From Gnetum montanum (lineage: Eukaryota > Streptophyta > Gnetopsida > Gnetales > Gnetaceae), in assembly GCA_015680685.1 (NCBI GenBank), contig MNCI01012713.1, positions 64,520-108,925 of the forward strand: a stretch of DNA of 44,406 nucleotides, read 5' to 3'. Of this stretch, positions 22,441 through 33,025 are shown one piece after another. The notes under the pieces are model-generated. The model did not search any database. It was not told where the DNA came from and saw only the letters and a program-made list of their open reading frames with translations. A program made the position numbers and the translations under genes. Each line of letters starts with the position of its first letter. Position 1 is the first letter of the stretch.

Positions 22441-23322
22441 CAATAACTATGCACACATAGATCACATAGGAAACAATATGGTAATTAAGGCGTACACATA
22501 ATCCTACAATCAATTAGCACATGCAAACCTGTAGCTCAAGTCTACTGAACTAGATGATAAAGATTCCCCATTTTCATTCCTAACTACTACAAGCTAAGAC
22601 AACATGCACAAGCTCTTACCTTCTCTCCAATTGATAAAAGTCTAACTTTCAAAATGCACTAGATAATAAGATACCCAACCTCTACCTAGCTGCAGCATTT
22701 ATAAGAGAAACTTAAGTAGATTAATAGTTGAGATTAAAGCTCAAAAGGCATACCACTATAACTTACCTCCTTGCTTTTTCTAAAATTCGAAACATTAAAT
22801 TTTATTTTAAAAATAGTAGGAGCTTTCTTAAAAGATCAAAATAATAGATATATTATATAACTTAGACTTACTAAACCTTACTTTTCCCAATCTTTAAATA
22901 AAATATGATGAATTAAAGATAATTAAAACCTACTATATACAATATTTATAAAATTTAAATAAAATATAATAATTAATCAATAAGATCTTTTTTCTTTAAA
23001 AACCCTCTTTTAACTTACTAATTTTAATGTCTATGTAGCCCCGACTAGCGAGGGAAACATAATAAAACTTTAAATAAAATATCACACATATATATACCTA
23101 TCATATTTCCCATGTCTTGTCTTCGAATCCATAGTACATGCCAACTAGCCAAACAATATCAGTGTTCTTAATTAATGCAGAAAAAATATATTAATATTAA
23201 TGACATAATCACCAAGTACATCAAACATGCATATTGACACACACATAATGACCATATATCGATGACTACTACCACTAAGACAATTTAAGATACTACCAGG
23301 GATGCCTGAACATGGGGTGTTA
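22441..23322 (-). mobile_element. Possible minus-strand LTR, AT-rich
   Basis: No coding is recognised. At 23313-23330 the minus strand reads GATGATTTTAACACCCCATG. Chromovirus 3' LTRs commonly start GGATGATGTAACACCCC, so this may be a decayed LTR start with the LTR running leftwards. I cannot place the other edge; part of the stretch may be the 5' leader of the minus-strand LINE. A CG-containing island, CCCCGACTAGCGAGGG (23039-23054), stands out in the AT-rich background. Confidence 0.3.
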
Positions 23323-23675
23323 AAATCATCCTTTTTAGATGTGTTTGAGACCATGGCTCCTTGTGCCCTTTGTGAGGTTGCTTCTACCATGGTTGATCCT
23401 ATGCAACTCCCTACTGCTTTTTATTCCAAATTTTTTCAAAGTAATTTCAATGTTACCTTGAGGATTAGGAGGAACATCTGTAGCCTATGCCAATGTTTCT
23501 AATTCACTTAGATGAATGTCTACAAATCATATGGATTATCCTCATCAGAATCATCATCAAAAGAAAAGGCCAGCTATGACTTCTTATTAGTAATTTTCAT
23601 TCATTCTAATTCTAATAATTGGATATATTTCTCTTCAATTGGTCATTGATTTTGTAAATTTGAAATCCTATGCAG

Positions 23676-24230
23676 GATAAAGATGGTCATGCAGTAATAA
23701 TATCATCAAGGGCTATTACAAAGGATAAGCAGGTGAGGGCTACTTGCAAAAATAATTGAATTGATACATATACAGACACAGTAGTAAAAATTTCATGTAT
23801 AACTATAAGTAAAAATGCTGATCCTTTTAATGCTACAATCTAAAGTGTCTTTTTCCATTAGAGAAAAATATTATGTATAACTACCCTTGTATTTTCAATA
23901 TTATATCCACCAATTCCAATGGTAAGAGCTACATTTATGTGCATGTTGTTACTCTTATGAGGTGTTCTAATCTTCCTTGATTAATTGAAAGTTGTGTTTT
24001 ATGTATACATGTGATACTTGAATCCTTCTTGGCATAATAAGTTCCAACTTGATGTACTCACAGAAAGCCTCATGAGTAACTTGATTTGACAAATATATGT
24101 CTTGCAGATCTTTATTTCTTACATCAATGAGGATTTTCCCTGGAGTGATCGACAGTCATTACTTTCAGATTATGGAATTCATTGTAAATGCCAAAAATGT
24201 TTAAAAGAAAAGTCAGTGATATCTGAGTAA
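23676..24230 (+). CDS. ATXR2-like SET-domain protein, last two exons (partial)
   Basis: Two exons with consensus splice signals. Exon A is 23676-23732: 19 codons, DKDGHAVIISSRAITKDKQ, preceded by TATGCAG and followed by GTGAGG. Exon B is 24108-24230: preceded by a pyrimidine-containing CTTGCAG, 40 codons plus TAA. The intron (375 bp) is phase 0. The joined peptide resembles the SET end and post-SET of plant SMYD-like methyltransferases such as ATXR2. There the equivalent region reads DRDGQAVIIALR..., ISYIDE....ERQALLADYGF and CKCSKC (recalled, not searched). Here exon B has ISYINEDF, DRQSLLSDYGI and the zinc-binding CKCQKC. No stop or frameshift interrupts it, unlike all its neighbours. The upstream exons (rest of SET, MYND finger) are not found within the window; they may lie beyond large transposon-filled introns, or this may be a fragment. 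Confidence 0.72.
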
Positions 24231-25506
24231 TCGGAAAAAATAGTGGGGGAATGTTGAATATCATCAAATTAGAATCAAGAAGTGTTGTTTTCTAACCTCT
24301 CAATAAGATGGTTTTTATTTTGTCTAGGACCATTGTCGATTTTTCAATGGCAAAATTATGGGGTTCATGATCCAACAGTTGCCTAATGTTCAACTGTCAT
24401 ATTTACCTAATTATTGGATATTCCTAATCTTTTACTAAATGATGCAGAACTCTTTAATATGCTAGGAGATGTTACATTATCCAGAATAAAATAGAAAATT
24501 CTTTTGCTCAAAAATTAAAAAATTATTGTGAGAGCATTAGAAAAGAGTAATGAAATGAGTATTAGCCAAGCTTCACGTTTCTATATAGTTGAAGTATCAC
24601 AATCTCATCAAATAGCTAAAGCATCCATAATAAATCTTAAAATGGGAAGCCTGGGTATTCTACTTACACCAATAGTATCATCATATATTGTTTTGTCAAA
24701 GATCTTAATACAATCAGTAAAGTGTACAAGAACAAATTTAGAATATGGCAATAACAAATTCTAAATGCAATGTCTAAGAGGTGGCCATGCAATGGCTCAG
24801 CCCAAGTGTTTATAGGGAGTTTCTAGGTTGGATTCCCTTTTCTAGTATAATTTTTTTCATCTTCATTTTAACAGTGATCTTATCTTCTCCAAGATTTGTG
24901 CAATGTTCATGCCAACATTTCATTAGTGTCACCATTCCATGAATCTTCAATCTTCATGGAGCTTAGTGATGATTTTGCCATATTTGTCAACTATAGTCAC
25001 ATGGAGACTTAATTAAAAAATTATGTGAAGGACCAAAACTTTTAGAATCAATGTTCTTCAGTAAATAACAAATTGCAACAAGATATATCTAACATTTCTA
25101 TGGTAAAATAGCCTCATCGTTAGGACTAAAATACAAATTGAAAGAGTGGTAGAGAGTATAAACTATAAGGATGGAAATTGAGTTTGTGGCCCTTGATTTG
25201 TAATTTTGTATCATTAAAAATTTTGAAATTAAGGGATTTCCAAAAGTCAATAGTGAATCCATTTCATACACATTTTGCAAAAATGAGTCAATCTCAAAGT
25301 GGATTTTTTGTGCAAGCTTTTGGTTTTTTGAGGGAATGTGTTCTTCCCTTGTTTCCCAAGCACCTAGGAACAGGACTAGACCAAGCTTCATCAAGATTCT
25401 CATAAGTTAATAATGAACTCATGATTTTAATTTACATTAGTGTTATGGATTTTAATCTCCAAAGCATGGACTCTGGCCTTTGGCCAATTGTTTAGCATTG
25501 TCCAAT
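24231..25506. other. Stretch after the SET-gene exons, mostly unassigned
   Basis: The first part could be 3' UTR. At 24235-24251 AAAAAATAGTGGGGGAA is followed by TGTTGAATATC, resembling a polypurine tract and LTR start of a copia-type element, but no matching internal domain or second LTR is seen. Open frames (for example 24528-24764) show no family resemblance. Confidence 0.4.
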
Positions 25507-26366
25507 GTTGGTTATCAAGCCTAAGGTTAAGACTCATGTTGGCCAATTAAGTGACTATATATATTTGGGGATTCTATGGTGAGGATTTTAATGTTCCAAG
25601 ACAAAAAATGAAATCCCAATCTTCAAAATTGCAAGAGAAATTGAAACAAGAAAGGAAAATAGTTCTTTATTCTTGCAAAGTCAATAGAATTATAAGGTTG
25701 AAAGCAACTTGCCCAAGGATAGACAAGCGCTCAAGACAATCACACTCACAACTCCTCACATAAAAAACAACTCACAATGGCTAAAAGCCTTACAATATGA
25801 AGACTTAATAGAAGCTCAATTTGATCTCAACCCTCTTTTCTCAAATCTCTCCCAAAACTCTCTCACAATTCACTCTCTCCCTCCCCAAATTAAAGGCTTG
25901 GATCCCATTTTATAGTCTCTTCTAAGTGTTCCTTCATCTTCCCTCCCATTTGGAATTCAAATTGAAGTTTGTTAGAATCTGTAAAAAATGTCTTGGAGAC
26001 ACTAGAGACATTTTTCCTAAAACAACTAGATCTTAGAGAAAATGTATTGGAGTTAGGGGAGACATCTTGGAGCAGACATCTTGAAGAATATGTCTTTGAT
26101 TAGTAGGCGATGTCTCTCTTGAGTTGTCACCAATCTTAGGAGATGTCTTCCTTTAGCATGAGATGTGTTAGCCTACTTGTAGACATCCTGGCTAGCCTAG
26201 AGACAAAGAGAATTGACAAAGATTTAAACTCTTCTTGAAAGTTCCACAAGTGAAATGCACTTCCAATTACCTTCTCTTGCCTCTTGCACATACAAAGCAA
26301 TACAAAAACATAGTCATACCTAAGAAATAAACAACACACATAGAAACATAGTTTGAGGATGTTACA
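25507..26366 (-). repeat. Element G 3' LTR, minus strand (left edge uncertain)
   Basis: On the minus strand the LTR begins TGTAACATCC at 26366, a typical chromovirus LTR start. A purine run AAGGGTGGGAGGG (26391-26403) lies just upstream, after the end of the integrase/chromodomain frame. A TATA box is at 25905-25914. U3 (25985-26200) carries about eight copies of AGACATC or GATGTCT-like words in both orientations. The left edge is a guess (TGTTGGTTATC). The partner 5' LTR is not found; it would lie right of 30290, where LTR E was inserted. Confidence 0.62.
25905..25914 (-). promoter_or_regulatory. TATA box of element G LTR
   Basis: CTATAAAATGGGATCC on the minus strand, downstream of the AGACATC/GATGTCT cluster and upstream of a CT/GA-rich leader. 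Confidence 0.55.
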
Positions 26367-26419
26367 TGAGTTGGGTGATGTCCTTATCATCCCTCCCACC
26401 CTTAAAATCAAAACTTCTT

Positions 26420-27540
26420 TTAGGCTGGTTGTACACTTGGGATAGCATTAAGCCCCCACAAAGCCAAATCCTTCCCATGAACCCAAATTACATTTTTAGG
26501 TCCCTTATCAGTCCAATGCATTAGATATTCATGCATCTTTTGATTCCTTATGCTCCTAGCTTTCCTTCCTTGGAACACAATAGGTTTTCTTGGTGACGTA
26601 GATGGCCTTACATCATCAAGTGTATCTATGAGGATTTCTAGACTATCTTCTAAGTCAGAGATAAACACCTTGCCATGGTAATGGCTCAAATATGGAACAT
26701 TGAATACACAAGAAAATGGAAAATGATTAGTAATGTTAAGTTTATAAGCATTTTCATTTACTTTGGACCTGATTTGAAATGGACCAATCTTCTTGGATTT
26801 GAGCTTCGAGAAGTTTACATTTCTTAGCCTCTCCTTGCCCAACTGAAGTTACACAGAATCTCCAATATTCAAGACCACCTTCCTCTTTCCCAGTTCTTTG
26901 TATAAGAAACTTCTTTTGGCCTTGCCTTTAAGTTTTGTCTTCACTTTCTTATGTAGTCTTACATGCTTTTCACAAAATTAGAGGTAACATGGGCATAATC
27001 ATCAAATTGTTTCAAATCATCTAACATTCTAGGGGCATATCCATAGTTTACCTCATATGGACTTCTCCCAATGCTAGAGTGATAAGAATTATTGTAACTA
27101 AACTTAGCATGTGACAAAAGATTTTCCCACCTATTGGGTTGATTGTCAGAAAGACATCTCAAAATTTTGAGCATTGATTTGTTTACAACTTTAGTTTGGT
27201 CATCATTTTGTGAATGATAGGCATTAGAAAAAGACAATTTGGTATCCAAAAATGTCCACAATAACCTCCAAAAATAGCTTGTAAATTTAACATCTCTATC
27301 ACTTATAATGTTCAATGGGAAACCATGTAATCTTATTACATTTTGAAAATACAAGTAGCCAACTTGGGATGCATCATTTCTTCTTTCACAAGGAATAAAA
27401 TGGGCTATTTTAGTGAATCTTTCAACAATAACAAAAATGGAATCATGACTAGCTTGTATCTTGGGAATCACACAAATAAAATCCATAGACACTTTCCCAT
27501 GAAGAATCAGGAATTGATCAGGGCAAGTAATGTCTAGCAA
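26420..27540 (-). pseudogene. Element G integrase with C-terminal chromodomain (broken)
   Basis: Two open pieces: 27540-26959 (193 residues) and 26842-26420 (140 residues). The core shows KVSMDFICVIPK (first Asp), VIVERFTKIAHFIPC, NIISDRDVKFTSYFWR (second Asp) and YHSQNDDQTKVVNKSM. In the last, the catalytic glutamate of QTEVVN is now lysine, so strand transfer would fail. The C-terminal part, LRNVNFSKLKSKKIGPFQIR, is the integrase tail. Near residues 104-128 of the second piece, HEYLMHWTDKGPKNVIWVHG and KDLA match a chromodomain (YLV.W.G....ATW.. E.L). The chromodomain places G among chromoviruses and suggests that insertion was guided by modified histones (family knowledge). Confidence 0.88.
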
Positions 27541-28992
27541 TACCTTTACCTCCCTTGAATTTTTTGCAACAATTTTATTTGTCTTTTCTCATACCTAGCC
27601 AATAGTAGTTGTTCCCCACAATTTCATAGGCCTTTTTCTTGCTCATGTATCCAACCATACTACAATTATGCTAAAACAAGTGGATTTCCCTCTTGAAAGA
27701 GCACACCTCCAATAGCACATCCAATTGCACCTACCTCCACTTTAAAAATTTTGGAGAAGTTTGGAATTGCTAGAATTAGAGCACTATAATTTTCTCTTTT
27801 ACTTCTTGAAAAGATTTTTCTTTCTCATTGTCCCACACAAAGACTAAATTTTTCTTTAAACATGAGAGCATAGGGCATGCAATAGAACTAAAATTCCTAA
27901 TAAATCTCATAGAGAAGCCAGTTGAACCAAGAAATGATCTCACCTCTCCCACATTCCTAGGTGAAGGCCATTATTTGATTGCCATGATCTTACTTGGTTC
28001 CATCTTGACTTAGCTCATGGAGACAACATGACCTAGGTAGAAAATTTCTCTCTTCATGAAGTGGCATTTCTTAGCATTAATCACCAATTTTTCCTATTGT
28101 AAATTAGAGCATATCATCCTCAAATGTTGTACATGATCCTCTTCTTTATAACTGTATACAAGAATGTCATCAAAGAAAACAATGCAACATTTACGAATAA
28201 AATCTCTTAGAACATCATGCATGAGCCTTATAAATGTGGTTGGAGCATTGGTTAGCCTAAAAGGATGGACTAACTACTCATACAAGCCATCCGATGTCTT
28301 AAAGGTTGTTTTCCATTCATCTGTTGGTCTAATACTTATTTGATGATAACCAATTTTTAAATCAATTTCTTAAAAAAAACTCTCAGGATTGGCAAGCACA
28401 TCAAGAATGTCATCCATTTTAGGAATAGGAAATATATACTTGATTTTAATCCTATTAATAGCCTTAGAATCTATGCATATCCTTAACTCATGGGTATCTT
28501 TCTTTGGAACTAACATAGCTAGAATAATACAAGGAGAGATGGATTCCTTACTAAAATCATTTGAGAGTAATTCACTTGCTTGCTCAATTATTTCCTCTAA
28601 TTTGGAGTCATCCAATAGGCTCTCTTATTGGGAATTGTAGCTCTTGATATGAATTCTATTTGGTGTTGTATGGATCTCATTGGTAGAAGCCCTTCCAATT
28701 TTCCCTTAAAGAGATCAGCAAATTCCAATGTCAAAAGTTGCACCGTTGGACGAAGTTCATTTCTATGCTCCTCTTGACTTGTTGCAAGCATTTACATGAT
28801 GAAAAAACCATGTGCAACCTCTTCATGTTCTTGTAGGTACTCTTGCTCACTAAGAAAGATCAATGAAGCATTAATAGGAACATTTTCCTTGTACTGCTAC
28901 CAAGTCATAGGGATGAGTTCATGTATCCCATATTCTCTTGGGACATACCAAACATTTCTTACACTACTCAAAGAATCCTTATTGTCAAAGTT
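27541..28992 (-). pseudogene. Element G reverse transcriptase and partial RNase H (broken)
   Basis: Order on the minus strand: LLTLEFADLFKGKLEGLLPM and RSIQHQIEFI (28791-28597), PCIILAMLVPKKDTHELRIC, IDSKAINRIKIKYIFPIPKM (28615-28370), [51 protein letters not shown], then CIVFFDDILVYSYKEEDHVQ with the catalytic DD intact, and KCHFMKREIFYLGHVV. RNase H is mostly deleted: VGAIGCAIGGVLFQEG is followed almost directly by sequence near the integrase. Stops and frameshifts separate the motifs. The motif set is that of chromovirus RTs. Confidence 0.87.
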
Positions 28993-29403
28993 CTAAGGTC
29001 TTTTCAAAATAACATCAACATAAAAAATTGGAAGGATATCATAATGTACTTTTTCTCTAAAGGTTCCAATTTTAAAAGACAAAATGCATCTCTCTTTTAC
29101 CTCTTGTAAATGATACTTGGAAAGCCAATGGACTCTATAGGGTCTAGGATGTGGAAACTTCTTCAGCCCAAGCTTAGAAACAACCTTAGAAGAGATCACA
29201 TTTTCTTGAGCATCATAGTCAATTAAAATGTATATCCATTTACTACTATCGAGACACCTAGCTCCAATCCTAAAGGGCATCTTTCTTCTAGGATCCTCAT
29301 TGGGATTCACATTTCCCATACAAGTGTAAGAATTAATTTCAATGATATCTTTAATCATTGGTGCATGAGGATTACCTTCATTAGAGGATTCTTCCTTCTC
29401 CAA
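28993..29403 (-). pseudogene. Element G aspartic protease region (open, active site lost)
   Basis: A 136-residue open frame. The segment IYILIDYDAQENVISSKVVS aligns with the retroviral-type protease loop LIDSG(A/S)..N.IS; the triad DSG has become DYD. It is followed by KLGLKKFPHPRPY and further beta-rich sequence. The frame also starts with the spacer after the zinc knuckle (MEKEESSNEGNPHAP). In an intact element it would process Gag-Pol. Confidence 0.75.
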
Positions 29404-30290
29404 GGTTTGAAGCTCCTTGCCTTTAGAGATCTTTGATTTTTTGCACTCCCATTGCTTGTGTCCCTTTTCACCATAATTGAAGCATTGAAGTTTGGATGCA
29501 TAGCCATTTCCTTGATCCCTTCCATTCTTGAAGTAGTCCCTAGAACCTTGGCCCTCCTTGAACTTCTCTTACTTCTCCCTTGTATCTTCTTTGGCACTAC
29601 TCTTCTACTTCACTCCCTTCTCACCTTTAGAAGCTTTGGAGTCCTTGCCTTTTGAAGATTTGGGATATCTATTATAGCCTTGGAGTTTCTTCTTAGCCTT
29701 AAGAGCCAATTCAAAAGCCTCATCTAGTGTTTGAGGCTCATAGAATATTAGCTCTTATTAGTATTCTTTCTTTAATCCTTCTTGAAAATTGAATGCTTGT
29801 TCATAATCATCCTAATGAACTTTTGCAAGTTGGAAGGCTTTGCAAAAATCCATCTAAACATCTTTAAATCTCTTATCACCTTGCCTTAGATCCTTCAATT
29901 TTTGAATTGCTTCTTGTCTATGCTAGATCTTCTCAAATTTTCGCTTGAACATGAACTACATCAAGGACCAATCTTTGATAGAGGTTCCATTACTTACAAG
30001 GTAAGCATGACTTTTGACCCAAAAATTGGAGAATGAGGGTTTTCATTATAGTCCTCATCTTCCCCAATATCTTCATCTTGAAAAGGAATGTCATCTTCAA
30101 GATTAGACATGGATGGTTACCCTGATGAAGAAAATTTAGACTTGACATCTTGGCTAGGTGTCCTTGGCACTGGAGGCTAATCTTTCTTTTTTTCAAGCTT
30201 TTTCATTTTTTCCACAAGGGTATGAAGTGCATCCCTCAAGTATTCCATGTCCTTGGCTAAGCTTTGGACTAATTTCTTCTTGGGTGTCAT
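29404..30290 (-). pseudogene. Element G gag with zinc-knuckle remnant (broken)
   Basis: The start is placed at 30290 because the frame opens MTPKKKLVQSLAKDMEYLRD and continues into a coiled-coil-like helix (ALHTLVEKMKKLEKKK), as expected for a chromovirus Gag N-terminus. The middle is frameshifted. Near 29490-29450 the knuckle reads CFNYGEKGHKQWEC: the canonical CX2CX4HX4C spacing with the second cysteine mutated to tyrosine (one transition). A lysine/arginine-rich basic stretch precedes it. The 5' LTR and primer site are missing because the E LTR begins about 60 bp upstream. Confidence 0.75.
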
Positions 30291-30348
30291 GATCAAGTGG
30301 ACCTGAATGAAAAATTGAACAAATACCCATAAGAAATTGCAAAAGGAT

Positions 30349-31245
30349 TGATGAGCATTGAATTTTTTCTATGATCAATCATATGAATCACAATTTTTTA
30401 TCAATGATTTGATCAAATTCATAGACTTAGTTATCTAAGTCACCAATATTCCTAAATAGTGAATTGTGTAGTTGCAAGACAAATTCTTAATCCACACTTT
30501 TGTTAAACTATGCATATGGTTAAGTATGGTTGACGCATATAATATTTATTTATATATTTATATTTATGTTGAAATATATTTTTTCTCCTAATTAGTTAAT
30601 GAAGAAATGAAGATTGAATAATGAAATTATTTAACTAATTAACTATCCTATGTAGAGTATCTATTACCATTTGTCGTACACATCCTCAACTAGTATTAGA
30701 ACTGTTGGGTTACCAAGTGTATACTATTGGGCATACCAAGTATCCATTGATAGAATTATCAAGCATTGACGTGTTATGCCTAAAATGGTTGTTCCCACAT
30801 ATTTATGATCAATATAATTAATTACATTGATTACTTAAGAACATAAATGTAAATTGCATGTAAAGTAAAGTACTAAAAGAGTAACAATAAACTAGTTTAA
30901 GTGCCCTAATGGATGTATGAATTATTGATTTTATTGCTAATTATGCTAATGTATCTAGGTACATGAGTGCTCAAATTGAATTTCCTACAATGTCATATAT
31001 CCATGTTGCAAGCATTCAAAGAGAAAATATTCTAACTCATGAAGGAGAAATTGAAAGAATTCAACTAATAATAAGATCGAAAGATGCCATAAATGTGAGG
31101 GATGCATGCATTTTTATAGGCAATGGCTACATCAATGTTAACATACCTGCATCAACACATCCTAGCATGCATTGATAGGGATACATTGGTGGGGTTGCAT
31201 CAATGGGCATGCATTGACACAACCTATCTTCTTAATGGTTCATCA
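30349..31245 (-). repeat. Element E 3' LTR, minus strand
   Basis: Left edge TGATGAGC and right edge GGTTCATCA give the TGATGA/TCATCA termini of this superfamily. Interior words shared with the reverse complement of B's LTR include GTCGTACACATCCTCAACTAG, GGGTTACCAAG and GGTTAAGTA. On the minus strand a TATA box sits at 31110-31120. U3 (31130-31235) is built of TGCATCAA/GCATTGA repeats. Right of the edge is a polypurine-like ATGGGGTAA (minus), so this is the 3' LTR of an element whose interior lies to the right. It is inserted in the gag leader of element G. Confidence 0.75.
31110..31120 (-). promoter_or_regulatory. TATA box of element E LTR
   Basis: CCTATAAAAATGCATGC on the minus strand, immediately downstream of the TGCATTGA-type repeats in U3. 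Confidence 0.5.
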
Positions 31246-31845
31246 TTACCCCATGATTGACCGAAAACTCATGTTTGGTAATGGTTCTTAATGGACTTTC
31301 AACTCTGCAACTTTAGTGGTTGATCGTCAATTGGTTGTGGTGACCTCCTCCAATTGTGCATTGGTGATTAATAGTTTTTCCCTTGTCTCAAGTAGCTATG
31401 ATTGATTTGCTATGATTTAATCCAGGAGATCAAAGATCTTTAGAAGTGGTTTCCTAGCTTCAACTAGTCTTTTTAACACCTCCTCATGTTGGGCAATGCT
31501 CATCCAACCACTTTCTACTCCTATAGATGCATGGATGTCTAGCATGGTAGCAATGTCTAGTACCAACACTATAGGGGCATTTAGGGCTTCAACAACCCTG
31601 TTAGTCACCACCTCCACTGATATCTTCTATTTCTTATGTGGCATGACCACGATGGTTGTCCCCCATCTTCTTTCAACATGATGGGAAAGGTTGCAACATT
31701 TCTTGAAATCTCAAGGAATGTTTGTTTGTAGATGAACACTATGATCTCTTTAGCACTGGGATTGGACTTGGTGGACACCTAGTTCATTTGTGCTGATAAG
31801 AGTGGGGTTTTTTCACTTTCCAATCAAATTATGATCCTAACAACC
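31246..31845 (-). pseudogene. Element E internal 3' end with unidentified helical ORF
   Basis: Next to the polypurine tract (31246-31254) the minus strand has an open frame at 31617-31417, extendable upstream to about 31670: VVTNRVVEALNAPIVLVLDI, then GWMSIAQHEEVLKRLVEARK and ITNAQLEEVTT. It looks helical, possibly coiled-coil. I do not recognise it. It lies where some plant Ty3/gypsy elements carry an extra 3' ORF between integrase and 3' LTR. The interior ends abruptly at about 31845, where an unrelated integrase fragment on the other strand begins, so gag and pol of E are deleted. Confidence 0.45.
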
Positions 31846-32074
31846 TTGTTAAGATGACTTGGTTTGGATGCATTTGAAGAACAAATGCTTGAGAGGTGTT
31901 AACTTCTCAAAGTTGAAATCCAAATGGATGGGGCCTTTAAAAATCAAGGCTAAGATCAATGATAACTCTTTTGAGATTGACCTACCAAATAATGTTGGTA
32001 CGTATTTTTTGTTTAATGTTTCAAATCTTATGTACTATCATGGACCAACTGATGAGAAGATCATACATGATAGC
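31846..32074 (+). pseudogene. Element H integrase C-terminal fragment
   Basis: DLVWMHLKNKCLRGVNFSKL, KSKWMGPLKIKAKINDNSFE and IDLPNNV...FNVSNLMYYHG are the post-catalytic integrase tail of a chromovirus-like element. They are very similar to the tails in A (5260-5430) and G (26842-26700). The frame (31859-32077) is open. It is cut on the right by the LTR of element C at 32075, and the left edge is a break against element E. Confidence 0.82.
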
Positions 32075-32888
32075 TGATGAGCCAAGATATCGTGACTACT
32101 CGTGATATCGCATACACGATATCGTGGCCTCCCACGCAATACCGCGTCTTGCCTTATTACCTATAAATAAGAGGCGAGTGTACTTGGTTTGAAGAGTTAG
32201 TCTTAGTCCCTTACCGAAACTCTTGCCTTTTCTCCCTCTTAGAGTTAGAATTATTTCTATGTGCCTGCAATAGGAGTCATAAAGTGAACGGATCTTTATT
32301 TGAGCATTATGTACTTGAGCACACCTTGTGTACGGCAATAAAGACAAACTTTCTGATAAACCTTGCAGCATTTAGAATAGATTAATTAATGTTAATTACT
32401 ATTAATTAATGCTTTCCTTAGTTAATTAATGATTCTCTCTCACCCTACAACTCTCTTAAGTAAGCACACACAGTATGATCACTTCGAGCATGCATGTAAC
32501 ACTTGGTAACCTAGTAATGATTAGTGTTTGGTAATCCTAGTAGTGTTGCATTTTTTTAGGATGTGTATAGCAAGTGAGAACAGATACTGGTGTTAGGATC
32601 AATTAGAGCCTATTTAATAAGTAGTCAAATTAAATTAGTTACTTAGTTATCTCTTCTCCCTTATTAGTAGCAGGACATAAAAACACATAAAAAGTATAAA
32701 AATCATATGCCTCAAGTTTACGTAACCATACAATCGTGACATATAAGTAAGCTTGGGAAGAAAATGATTAATCAAACCATTCTTATTCCACAAAGGTGAA
32801 TAAGCACTTAGTCCTTGGAATTTGACCGGATAGTGCGTGAACGCTTGTATTTGTATGGTTGAGCATACGGATATCGTACTGCTCATCA
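32075..32888 (+). repeat. Element C 5' LTR
   Basis: Begins TGATGAGCC and ends CTGCTCATCA, 814 bp. Clearly related to the B LTRs throughout (AGTTAGTCTTAGTCCCTTA, AGAGTTAGAATTATTTCT, GTTAATTAATG, CTTAGTCCTTGGA). U3 contains GATATC or decayed forms at about 32085, 32102 and 32117. It is followed after one base by the primer site. The 3' LTR is not present, because C is cut at 42346 by element F. Confidence 0.88.
32161..32170 (+). promoter_or_regulatory. TATA box of element C LTR
   Basis: CTATAAATAAGAGGCG, the same as in the B 5' LTR, about 20 bases after the last palindromic GATATC/GCGATACC-type word. Confidence 0.65.
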
Positions 32889-32889
32889 T

Positions 32890-32907
32890 TGGCATTGTTG
32901 CCAAGGA
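32890..32907 (+). other. Primer-binding site, tRNA-Asp type (element C)
   Basis: TGGCATTGTTGCCAAGGA starts one base after the LTR. It matches the tRNA-Asp complement at most positions, and the differences are transitions. The same word in slightly different form occurs in D. Confidence 0.8.
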
Positions 32908-33025
32908 CTTTGTTGTTTGTGCGCTAACCAGAACATAGGAAATCTTTCACATCATTGGAATGAACCCTTGGGGTTGGTTAAGAAAAATAATAAATAATAA
33001 TACATTGCACACTGAATAGACAATC

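Noticed and set aside
23676-24230. The SET-domain exons as a processed retrocopy
   Set aside because: The 375-bp intron with consensus GT-AG sites lies at a phase-0 position within the conserved domain, so it was not reverse-transcribed from spliced mRNA.
24528-24764. 78-codon frame after the SET-gene exons
   Set aside because: No motif, no relation to neighbours, no supporting codon or splice evidence; treated as chance.
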